NCBI GenBank assembly: GCA_025965635.1
Contig: JAOPWO010000184.1
Coordinates: forward strand, 1-6,162
Direction of reading: 5' to 3'
DNA length: 6,162 bases
From: Modestobacter sp.
GTDB taxonomy: Bacteria > Actinomycetota > Actinomycetes > Mycobacteriales > Geodermatophilaceae
Positions 1 to 5,389 of the stretch are shown here, in pieces (within the stretch, counting starts at the first letter, position 1; each line of letters begins with the position of its first letter). The translations under genes were made by a program, and so were the position numbers. The notes beneath the pieces were generated by a model. The model saw only the letters and a list, made by a program, of their open reading frames with translations, was not told where the DNA came from and made no database searches.

Positions 1-331
1 ACCGACCGCGCCCCCGGCCCCCCAGCACGAGCACCCGCTCCCCCGGCTGCAGCCGCGCCCGCCAGGACAGGCACGCCCAGGCCGGCCACCGCGGACAGCC
101 CGAACGCCGCCACTGCCGCGTCGGCCACCGGCCGGGTCAGCGGCACCACCCGGGCACGTAGCGCACGCCGGGGCGGCCGAAGTACGACGTCCCGGAGGCG
201 CAGAGCAGGTCCAGCGGGACCACCGGCGCCGCCGTCACCCGGACGACGGCCCGCCCCGGGCCGGTCACCGGATCGGGGCGCTCCCCCGGTTCCGGCGACC
301 GGCCCGGCTGCCGCAGGACGGCGGCGCGTAC
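1..331 (-). pseudogene. Decayed medium-chain dehydrogenase/quinone oxidoreductase (MDR) gene, cut by the window edge
   Basis: Pieces of an MDR-family NAD(P)H:quinone oxidoreductase/zinc-type alcohol dehydrogenase can be read on the minus strand, but not in one frame. From 331 to about 150 the frame gives VRAAVLRQPG, then AAPVVPLDLLCASGTSYFG and ending RYVPG. It then hits a stop (TGA near 137-139). A second frame (about 149-83) gives VVPLTRPVADAAVAAFGLSA. A third (about 81-14) gives AWACLSWRARLQPGERVLVL, and a fourth at the edge gives GAVG, the end of the nucleotide-binding glycine motif. In intact relatives the YVPG and VVPL segments are separated by some 50-60 residues, so an internal block seems deleted. 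The codon expected to start the protein is GTA (331-329), not GTG or ATG. One-base errors in G/C runs could be sequencing errors, but the internal deletion and missing start could not. The gene lies just after the ring-cleavage genes and was probably the last gene of their operon. Confidence 0.75.
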
Positions 332-335
332 CGGC

Positions 336-695
336 TCAGGTGGAGATGTCGGGGTACGGCATGGTGACGTGCTGCATCGCCGCGCCGTACGCCCGCTGGT
401 ACTCCAGGGGGCCGTGGTCGCGCTCGAACATGGCGATGAAGAGCGTCAGGGTGAGGAACGGGTGGGCACCCATCTGGAACAGCGTCACGTGGTCGTGCTC
501 GCGCAGCGCCGTCCGTTCCTCCTCGGTGAACGACAGCCAGGTCGTCTTCTCCGCCGAGACGACGTTCAGGATGGTGTTGGCCATCTCGGCCTCCCACCAC
601 TCCACCGTGCCGACGGGGTCCTCGCGGTATCGCTCGACCAGGTCGGGGTCCCGGTCGACCGTGTACAGGAACTTGTCCAGCAGGTACTTGCTCAT
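336..695 (-). CDS. LigA-like small (alpha) subunit of a class III extradiol dioxygenase
   Basis: A 119-residue protein resembling the LigA family, the small subunit that caps the active site of LigAB-type (protocatechuate 4,5-dioxygenase) extradiol enzymes in the cytoplasm. It is all-helical in character. The family signature is the block at residues 54-81, where LSFTEEERTAL is followed by an acidic DH, then LFQMGAHPFL. Its length is close to, and a little shorter than, classical LigA. The start ATG at 695-693 is chosen because GGAG sits 7 bases upstream and the family similarity begins at MSKYLLDKFL. Longer readings upstream only overlap the LigB-like gene out of frame. The ATG overlaps the TGA of the LigB-like gene (ATGA), so the two subunits are probably translationally coupled and made in equal amounts. 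That supports a real heteromeric enzyme. Similar small subunits are sometimes fused to LigB; here they are separate. Confidence 0.85.
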   Translation of the reverse strand: MSKYLLDKFLYTVDRDPDLVERYREDPVGTVEWWEAEMANTILNVVSAEKTTWLSFTEEERTALREHDHVTLFQMGAHPFLTLTLFIAMFERDHGPLEYQRAYGAAMQHVTMPYPDIST

Positions 696-1555
696 GCGGG
701 CGCTCCGTTCGGGTACCAGGTGAAGTAGGCCTCCATCGTGTGGAACAGGTCGAGGGTGTCGACGTGCGCGGCCTTCTGCCCCTCGCCCGCGACGCCCATC
801 ATCAGCATGAAGTCCATGAACCCGTGGGTGGCGTTGCCCGGGTGGTGCAGGCTCTCCAGGCTCACCTCGGCCAGGCAGCCCTCGATGTCGCCGCTGGCGA
901 TCCACTCGACGGCCTTGCGGTCGAACTCCGGGTCGGGCCCGTGCTCACCGAACTGGCGCGGCCCACCGAGCTCCAGCGAGAGGTGGCCGGTGCCGATGAT
1001 GGCCACCCGCTTGTCGCTCTCCCAGGACTCGACCATCTCGCGCAGCGCCTTGCCCAGTTGCACGAAGCGCTTCGGCTGGGGCAGCGGCGGGGCGAAGATG
1101 TTGGTGTAGACCGGCACGATCGGTAGGTCGCCCTCGGGGCGCAGCGCGATGATCGGACAGGTGATGCTGTGATCGATCCGCAGCTCGTTGCTGAAGGCCA
1201 GGTCGAAGTCGCGGTCCAGGCCGTCGCGCAGCAGGTGGGCGGCGAGGTCCTCCTCGCCACGCAGCGTCATCTTCGGCAGGCCGAACTCGCGCTCCTCGTT
1301 GTACCAGTTGGCGTCGAAGAACGGCGCCTTCCCGATGAGGAACTGCGGCATGTTGTCCAGCCACAGCTGGTGGAAGTGGTCGCTGCCGACCATCACCAGC
1401 ACGTCGGGCTCGGCCCGGTTCAGCGTCTCGGCGAAGGCCTCCTGCTTGGCGACCCACTCGTCGGCGAACGGGGGGCGGTCGGCACCCGTCGACGTCTTCG
1501 CCCGGTAGTAGAAGGGGTGGTGCGTGGATGCGATGACCGCGGCCAGTTCTGCCAT
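692..1555 (-). CDS. LigB-like catalytic (beta) subunit of a class III extradiol dioxygenase, divergent active site
   Basis: A 287-residue protein of the LigB family, non-heme Fe(II) enzymes that open catechol- or gallate-type rings next to the hydroxyl groups. Starting at ATG 1555 (GGAGG 5 bases upstream), the first iron-ligand motif falls as IASTHHPFYY with His12, the number found in Sphingobium LigB. The second ligand motif is VGSDHFH (His60). A further conserved His is in RIDHS (His129). Two later motifs differ from LigB as I remember it. The GTGGMSHQ block reads GTGHLSLE, so the catalytic-base His195 aligns with Leu194 and a His appears at 191. The helix carrying ligand Glu242 reads NATHGFMDF, with Gly245 at the aligned position and His244 and Asp248 nearby. 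The family call is secure. Ring-cleavage activity is likely from the paired small subunit, but the substrate is unknown and the iron site may be unusual. Confidence 0.85.
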   Translation of the reverse strand: MAELAAVIASTHHPFYYRAKTSTGADRPPFADEWVAKQEAFAETLNRAEPDVLVMVGSDHFHQLWLDNMPQFLIGKAPFFDANWYNEEREFGLPKMTLRGEEDLAAHLLRDGLDRDFDLAFSNELRIDHSITCPIIALRPEGDLPIVPVYTNIFAPPLPQPKRFVQLGKALREMVESWESDKRVAIIGTGHLSLELGGPRQFGEHGPDPEFDRKAVEWIASGDIEGCLAEVSLESLHHPGNATHGFMDFMLMMGVAGEGQKAAHVDTLDLFHTMEAYFTWYPNGAPA

Positions 1556-1572
1556 GACGACCTCCGTTGGTG

Positions 1573-2409
1573 TCAGTTCTCCGAGATCATGCCCGGCAGC
1601 GGGTCCGGGACGAAGGGGTCCGGGTCGACGGACCGGTTGTTCAGGTCCACCGACAGGAAGACGTCGTTGCCGACCGGGTGCCGCAGCTCCTCGGCCAGCT
1701 GGCCGATCAGCCCGGCGGTGCGGGCCAGCAGCGCGAACCCGCGCAGCAGCTCCAGCGGCAGGCCGAGATCGGCCAGCGCCGCACCGCACACGCCGGCGCC
1801 GTTGAGCGGCAGGGTCCTGCCCAGCACCTGGGGGTGCACCCGGCCGATGGCGGCGAACAGCGACAGGTGGGGGCCGTACAGCCCCTCCTCGGCAGCGATC
1901 TGCAGCAGTCGCGGGGTGCGCGGGTCGCCCTGCTTGTGCACGTGGTGCCCCAGCCCGGGCACGAACCGCTTCGCCGCGCGCTGCGCCTGGACGGTCTGCA
2001 GGGCCAGGGCGTCCCAGCCCGCGTCGTCGGCGGGCAGGCCGCCCTCCACCCCGGTGAGCACGTCGTGCAGGAACCGGCCGCAGTCCTCGGTGACGCCCAG
2101 GAACCGCGACCCGCCGCCGAGCAGCCCGGCTGCCAGCGCGCCCTGCACCGAGTCCGGCGCCGACAGGTAGGTCAGCCGGGTGACGATCGCCGTGGGGGTG
2201 AACCCGTGGTCGGCCAGCGCGCCCAGCACCGCCTCGAACACCCGGGTCTCCCCGGCGGTGGGACGTCGCTGGGTGGCCAGCCAGAAGGCCAGCTCACCGA
2301 AGCCGACCGTGCCCATCACGTCCTCGGCCAGGTCGTGCCCGAGCAGGGTGATCTTCTCCAGGCTGGAGGCACCCAGGGCCGTCGCGTACACCGGGGGCTC
2401 GGTGCTCAC
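1573..2409 (-). CDS. Short citrate-synthase-fold protein, citryl-CoA lyase type
   Basis: A 278-residue protein of the citrate synthase superfamily, about the size of the stand-alone citryl-CoA lyases and the lyase domain of ATP-citrate lyase, and much shorter than citrate synthase. Signature: GLGHHVHKQGDPRTPRL at residues 152-168 (family GxGHxxHKxxDPR, binding acid and CoA), PLNGAGVCGAALADLGLP at 201-218, and RTAGLIGQLAEE at 230-241. The N-terminal half has LGGGSRFLG at 97-105 where synthases carry a catalytic His (GPLHG-like). This favours C-C bond cleavage of an acyl-CoA over condensation. The expected reaction is splitting a citryl-CoA-like 3-hydroxyacyl-CoA into acetyl-CoA and a 2-oxo acid. 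The GTG start at 2409-2407 overlaps the TGA of the CoA-transferase gene (GTGA) and has a G-rich, GGGGGGA-like ribosome site 5 bases upstream. This coupling suggests that the transferase supplies its thioester substrate. The actual substrate is not evident. Confidence 0.85.
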   Translation of the reverse strand: MSTEPPVYATALGASSLEKITLLGHDLAEDVMGTVGFGELAFWLATQRRPTAGETRVFEAVLGALADHGFTPTAIVTRLTYLSAPDSVQGALAAGLLGGGSRFLGVTEDCGRFLHDVLTGVEGGLPADDAGWDALALQTVQAQRAAKRFVPGLGHHVHKQGDPRTPRLLQIAAEEGLYGPHLSLFAAIGRVHPQVLGRTLPLNGAGVCGAALADLGLPLELLRGFALLARTAGLIGQLAEELRHPVGNDVFLSVDLNNRSVDPDPFVPDPLPGMISEN

Positions 2410-3623
2410 GCCTGTCCCCCCGCGCGCTCGCCGGCCGCGCCGCCGACCGGGGCGGCCAGCCAGTCGCGGATCACCGCACCGTGCTCGTCGAGGCCGGGCG
2501 GCGGCAGCCGGTAGTCGGCCGGGGTCTCGGAGAACCGGATCGGGTTGCGCACCGACGGGACGGCGGCCCGGCCCTCGCCCACCGTGACCACCGGGTCCAG
2601 GCCGACCTCGGTGGCGAAGTCGATGCCCTGGTCGACGGTGTTGATCGGCCCGCACGGCACGCCGGCGCCGATGATGTCGCGGAACCACTGCATCTTCGTG
2701 CGGGTGCGCAGCCGCTCGACCAGCAACGGGCGGAGCTCTTCACGGTTGGCCGTGCGGTCCTCGTTGCGGGCGAACCGCGGGTCGTCGGCGAGCTCGGGCA
2801 CGCCGAGCACCTCGACGAGCTTGCGGAACTGCCCGTTGTTGCCGGCGGTGATGATCAGGTCGCCGTCGGCGCAGGGCAGCGGCTCGTAGGGGAACAGGCT
2901 GGGGTGGCTGTTGCCCATCCGGAACGGGACGACGCCCCCGGCCACGTAGGCGCTGGCATGGTTGACCAGCCCGGACAGCGCGGAGGACAGCAGGTTCACC
3001 TCGACGTGCTGACCGCGGCCGGTGTCGTGCCGCAGGTTCAGCGCGGAGAGGACGCCGATCGTGGCGTGCAACCCGGCCATCACGTCGAACACCGAGATGC
3101 CCGCCCGGAACGGCTCGCCCTCGGGGTCGCCGGTGAGGCTCATCAGCCCGGAGATGGCTTGCACGATCAGGTCGTAGCCGGGCAGCTTCGCGCCTTCCGG
3201 CCCGCTGCCGAACCCGCTGATCGACGCGTACACGACGCCGGGGTTCCCCGCGGCGACCGAGTCGTAGTCGAGCCCGAAGCGGGCCAGCCCGCCCGGCTTG
3301 AAGTTCTCCACCACGACGTCGGCCCGCCGGGCCAGTTCCCGGGCGGCCGCGGCGTCGTCGGCGTCCCTCAGGTCCAGCGCGATCGACCGCTTGTTGCGGT
3401 TGACCCCGAGGTAGTAGGTGGCCACGCCGTCCCGGACGGGGGGCTGCCAGCTGCGGGTGTCGTCACCGGCCGGGCTCTCCACCTTGACGACCTCGGCGCC
3501 CATGTCGGCGAGCAGCATGGTCGCGTACGGACCAGCCAGCACGCGCGAGAAGTCAGCCACCAGCAGCCCCGCCAGGGGGCCTCGGCCGGGGTCGGCGCCA
3601 GGGACTCGCTGATGTGCGGTCAT
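2406..3623 (-). CDS. CaiB/BaiF family III CoA-transferase
   Basis: A 405-residue family III CoA-transferase (formyl-CoA/oxalate, carnitine and succinyl-CoA-dependent type), which moves CoA from a donor thioester to a carboxylic acid through an aspartyl-CoA intermediate. The N-terminal block GPLAGLLVADFSRVLAGPYA followed by LLADMGAEVVKVE (residues 15-49) is diagnostic. NRNKRSIALDL is at 75-85 and DVVVENFKPG at 102-111. The catalytic Asp180 lies in GISVFDVMAG, matching Asp169 of formyl-CoA transferase. Its length is normal and it looks intact. The start is uncertain: ATG 3623-3621 was chosen, but GTG 3638-3636 (5 residues longer, GGCGGA upstream) is equally possible. It is the first gene of the leftward operon, directly after the control region, and its stop overlaps the lyase gene. 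Acceptor and donor cannot be read from sequence; a hydroxy-acid formed after ring cleavage is inferred from the neighbours. Confidence 0.92.
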   Translation of the reverse strand: MTAHQRVPGADPGRGPLAGLLVADFSRVLAGPYATMLLADMGAEVVKVESPAGDDTRSWQPPVRDGVATYYLGVNRNKRSIALDLRDADDAAAARELARRADVVVENFKPGGLARFGLDYDSVAAGNPGVVYASISGFGSGPEGAKLPGYDLIVQAISGLMSLTGDPEGEPFRAGISVFDVMAGLHATIGVLSALNLRHDTGRGQHVEVNLLSSALSGLVNHASAYVAGGVVPFRMGNSHPSLFPYEPLPCADGDLIITAGNNGQFRKLVEVLGVPELADDPRFARNEDRTANREELRPLLVERLRTRTKMQWFRDIIGAGVPCGPINTVDQGIDFATEVGLDPVVTVGEGRAAVPSVRNPIRFSETPADYRLPPPGLDEHGAVIRDWLAAPVGGAAGERAGGQA

Positions 3624-3656
3624 CGTGGTCTCGTACACCTCTCGTCCGCCTGACCG

Positions 3657-3675
3657 ACATGCGGACGCATGTCCG
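3657..3675. promoter_or_regulatory. Left palindrome of a matched pair, candidate operator
   Basis: Two perfect palindromes overlap here. ACATGC-GGAC-GCATGT spans 3657-3672 and CGGAC-GCAT-GTCCG spans 3662-3675. A looser outer arm pair GACCGA (3652-3657) / TCGGTC (3677-3682) has nearly the same centre. The site lies between the proposed leftward -10 box and the CoA-transferase start, so a bound protein would block leftward transcription. The CGGAC-N4-GTCCG core recurs at 3813-3826. The IclR-type regulator encoded at 5390 is the natural candidate to bind, by inference only. Confidence 0.55.
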
Positions 3676-3687
3676 TTCGGTCGCCCG

Positions 3688-3717
3688 AGTCTTCTTCGCC
3701 GGGGGATGGACTGTCAA
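3688..3717 (-). promoter_or_regulatory. Candidate leftward promoter for the CoA-transferase to LigA-like operon
   Basis: On the minus strand TTGACA (3717-3712) is a perfect sigma-70/HrdB-type -35 box. Eighteen bases further is AAGACT (3693-3688), a weak -10 that keeps the A and final T of TANNNT. The start of transcription would be near 3681, giving a leader of about 45-60 bases that contains the left palindrome. The -10 is poor, so activation by a regulator is plausible. Confidence 0.4.
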
Positions 3718-3763
3718 GCCTCGGGGAGGTTCGCCCGCTTTCGGGCGTGGTACGTCTTGACAG
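3711..3763. repeat. Inverted repeat CTGTCAAG / CTTGACAG holding both -35 boxes
   Basis: CTGTCAAG (3711-3718) and CTTGACAG (3756-3763) are perfect 8-bp inverted copies, 37 bases apart. Each contains a TTGACA box pointing away from the centre, so the divergent promoters are mirror images. A further, imperfect symmetry extends outward: GGGATG-G-ACTGTC on the left and GGACAGTCATCCC (3768-3780) on the right. This could be chance in -35 sequence only, or a shared activator site. Confidence 0.5.
3732..3747. repeat. Small perfect hairpin in the centre of the divergent promoter region
   Basis: CGCCCG (3732-3737), loop CTTT, then CGGGCG (3742-3747). It sits almost at the centre of the mirrored -35 repeat and upstream of both predicted transcription starts. 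It is therefore more likely a protein site or chance GC palindrome than an RNA structure. No T-run follows it on either strand. Confidence 0.4.
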
Positions 3764-3785
3764 CGGCGGACAGTCATCCCAAGGT
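3757..3785 (+). promoter_or_regulatory. Candidate rightward promoter for the amidohydrolase and regulator genes
   Basis: TTGACA (3757-3762) is a perfect -35 box. Seventeen bases later is CAAGGT (3780-3785), a weak -10 (A at the second position and the last T match). Transcription would start near 3792, leaving a leader of about 65 bases to the ATG at 3857. The leader contains the right palindrome. The weak -10, like that of the leftward promoter, suggests a need for an activator. Confidence 0.4.
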
Positions 3786-3806
3786 CAGCAGAGAGCGGCG
3801 CTGACC
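3783..3806. promoter_or_regulatory. Inverted repeat GGTCAGC-N10-GCTGACC across the rightward -10 and transcription start
   Basis: GGTCAGC (3783-3789) and GCTGACC (3800-3806) are perfect 7-bp arms, centre to centre 17 bases apart. The left arm overlaps the proposed -10 box and the right arm covers the predicted start of transcription. A third CTGACC copy occurs at 3650-3655, beside the left palindrome. The position suits a repressor site; the arms could also fold as a leader hairpin only if transcription starts further upstream. Confidence 0.4.
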
Positions 3807-3811
3807 ACTAG

Positions 3812-3827
3812 ACGGACGCTGGTCCGT
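3812..3827. promoter_or_regulatory. Right palindrome of the matched pair, candidate operator
   Basis: ACGGAC-GCTG-GTCCGT is a perfect 6+4+6 palindrome. Its core CGGAC-N4-GTCCG (3813-3826) is identical in arms and spacing to that at 3662-3675. It lies between the proposed rightward start of transcription and the amidohydrolase ATG, mirroring the left copy. Extra single half-sites occur at 3644-3648, 3767-3771 and 3832-3836. The two palindrome centres are 151 bp apart, compatible with looping, though this is inference. Confidence 0.55.
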
Positions 3828-3856
3828 GGCCGTCCGCTCCCATCCGAGGAGAGTTC

Positions 3857-5347
3857 ATGAGCCACCCCGATGAGGCAGCCGACCAGACCCCCGGACAGCC
3901 CGTGGTCTTCCGCGGCGGGACCGTCCTGACGATGGACGACGCGCACACGGTGCTGACCGGAGGCGACGTCCTCGTCGTCGGCGACCGGATCGCCGCCGTC
4001 GGCACCGCCCTGGCCGTGCCCGAGGGCACCGTGGAGGTCGACGCCACCGGCGGCATCGTGATGCCGGGGATGATCGACACCCACCGGCACATGTGGCAGA
4101 CCGCGATGCGCGGCTACGGCGCGGACTGGACGCTGACCCAGTACTTCGTCTGGTACTACCTCGAGCACGGGAAGAAGTTCCGCCCGCAGGACATCGCCGC
4201 CGGCAACCGGCTGGCCGCGATCGAGTCGCTGGACGCCGGCGTCACCACCACCGTCGACTGGTCGCACAACCTGCACACCGTCGAGCACGGCGAGGCCGCC
4301 CTCGATGGGCTGCGCTCGGTGCCCGGCCGGTTCGTGCTCGCCTACGGCAACATCCAGGCCGGGCCGTGGGAGTGGACCGCCGACCCCGCCGTCCGCGCGC
4401 TGCTCACCCGGCTGCGGGACGCCGGTGACGACCGGATGGGCGTGCAGATCGCCTTCGACGTCACCGGCGACCCGGCCTTCCCGGAGAAGGCGGCCTTCGA
4501 GGTGGCCCGCGAGCTCGGCATCCCGGTGACCACGCACGCCGGCGTCTGGGGTGCCACCAACGACACCGGCATCCAGCAGATGTACGACAACGGCTTCATG
4601 ACGCCGGAGACGACCTACGTGCACGCGTCGACGCTCACCAGGGACAGCTACCAGCGGATCGCCGCCACCGGCGGCTCCATCTCGGTGTCCACCGAGTCCG
4701 AGTGCAGCGCCGGGCAGGGGCACGCGCCGACCGAGCAGGTCCTGCAGTACGGCATCCCGGTGTCGCTGTCGATGGACACCAGCGTCTGGTGGAGCGGCGA
4801 CATGTTCTCGGCGATGCGCGCAACGCTCAACACCGACCGCATGTCCGAGCACATGGACGCCCACCTCAAGGGCGAGACGATCACGCACCTGCGGCTGCGG
4901 GCCCGGGACGTCGTGGAGTGGACCACGCGGGGCGGCGCGCACACCATCGGCCGGGACAGCGACCTGGGCAGCCTCGAGCCGGGCAAGAAGGCCGACGTCG
5001 TGCTGATCAAGAACGACTCCTCGCCGGTGTCCTTCCCGCTGCTCAACCCCTTCGGGCACGTCGCCTTCCAGGCGCAGCGGTCCGACGTGCACACCGTCCT
5101 GGTCGACGGCCGGGTGGTGAAGTCGGCGGGCAGGCTCGTCGGGATCGACCTCGCGCCGGTGCGCGCGGAGATCGAGGACACCATCGGGTACCTGCGTGCG
5201 GAGATCGGCGAGGAGGCATGGCAGGCCGGCATGTTCCCCGAGAAGCCCGCCGCGGAGGCCGCGATCCTCGACAACCCGTACCAGTACTCCGACTTCGTGG
5301 ACGAGTCGAAGCGGTCCGGTGGCGAGGACCGGGTGCTCGGCCGATGA
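3857..5347 (+). CDS. Metal-dependent amidohydrolase (cytosine deaminase/chlorohydrolase-like subgroup), atypical catalytic motif
   Basis: A 496-residue amidohydrolase-superfamily enzyme with a TIM-barrel metal site, flanked by the N-terminal beta domain (FRGGTVLTMDDAHTVLTGGD, 18-37). Metal ligands: His76 and His78 in GMIDTHRHMW, His227 in PVTTHAG, probably His256 in YVHAST, and Asp307 in LSMDTSVWW. The C-terminal GSLEPGKKADVVLI (371-384) closes the beta domain. Relatives hydrolyse C-N or C-Cl bonds of triazines, purines and other heterocycles. In those with known mechanism the third His is followed by Glu (HxxE, the proton shuttle). Here the block is HAGV, so the Glu is replaced by Val230. 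Glu280 and Glu282 in STESEC are possible substitutes. The ATG at 3857 has GAGGAG 5 bases upstream. It starts the rightward unit, divergent from the ring-cleavage operon, and 42 bases separate it from the regulator gene. The substrate is unknown. It may act on the compound upstream of ring opening. Confidence 0.88.
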   Translation: MSHPDEAADQTPGQPVVFRGGTVLTMDDAHTVLTGGDVLVVGDRIAAVGTALAVPEGTVEVDATGGIVMPGMIDTHRHMWQTAMRGYGADWTLTQYFVWYYLEHGKKFRPQDIAAGNRLAAIESLDAGVTTTVDWSHNLHTVEHGEAALDGLRSVPGRFVLAYGNIQAGPWEWTADPAVRALLTRLRDAGDDRMGVQIAFDVTGDPAFPEKAAFEVARELGIPVTTHAGVWGATNDTGIQQMYDNGFMTPETTYVHASTLTRDSYQRIAATGGSISVSTESECSAGQGHAPTEQVLQYGIPVSLSMDTSVWWSGDMFSAMRATLNTDRMSEHMDAHLKGETITHLRLRARDVVEWTTRGGAHTIGRDSDLGSLEPGKKADVVLIKNDSSPVSFPLLNPFGHVAFQAQRSDVHTVLVDGRVVKSAGRLVGIDLAPVRAEIEDTIGYLRAEIGEEAWQAGMFPEKPAAEAAILDNPYQYSDFVDESKRSGGEDRVLGR

Positions 5348-5389
5348 GAGAAGGGCCCCGGGGACGCGGCCGAGGGGGGTCGTGAGCTG

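Noticed and set aside
696..905. N-terminal extension of the LigA-like protein to 905
   Set aside because: It lies inside the LigB-like gene in another frame. The ATG at 695 has GGAG 7 bases upstream and begins where family similarity begins.
1556..1789. N-terminal extension of the LigB-like protein to 1789
   Set aside because: The extra part overlaps the lyase gene out of frame and is low-complexity Arg/Gly/Ala. The ATG at 1555 has a GGAGG site and puts the first iron ligand at His12, as in LigB.
1169..2514. Plus-strand open frames (1169-2170 and 1567-2514) opposite the LigB-like and lyase genes
   Set aside because: They are mirror frames of well-supported minus-strand genes, without motifs or good ribosome sites.
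2481..3653. Open frame of 390 codons on the plus strand opposite the CoA-transferase
   Set aside because: It is antisense to a gene with unmistakable CaiB motifs, and its product is low-complexity with no recognisable domain.
3732..3747. Hairpin CGCCCG-CTTT-CGGGCG as a transcription terminator
   Set aside because: It has a short stem and no T-run, and lies between divergent promoters where no transcript should end.
3669..3860. Possible 63-residue leader peptide whose stop overlaps the amidohydrolase ATG
   Set aside because: It would start upstream of the proposed rightward promoter, has no good ribosome site, and its Ser/Arg/Gly-rich product matches nothing. The ATGA overlap is probably chance.
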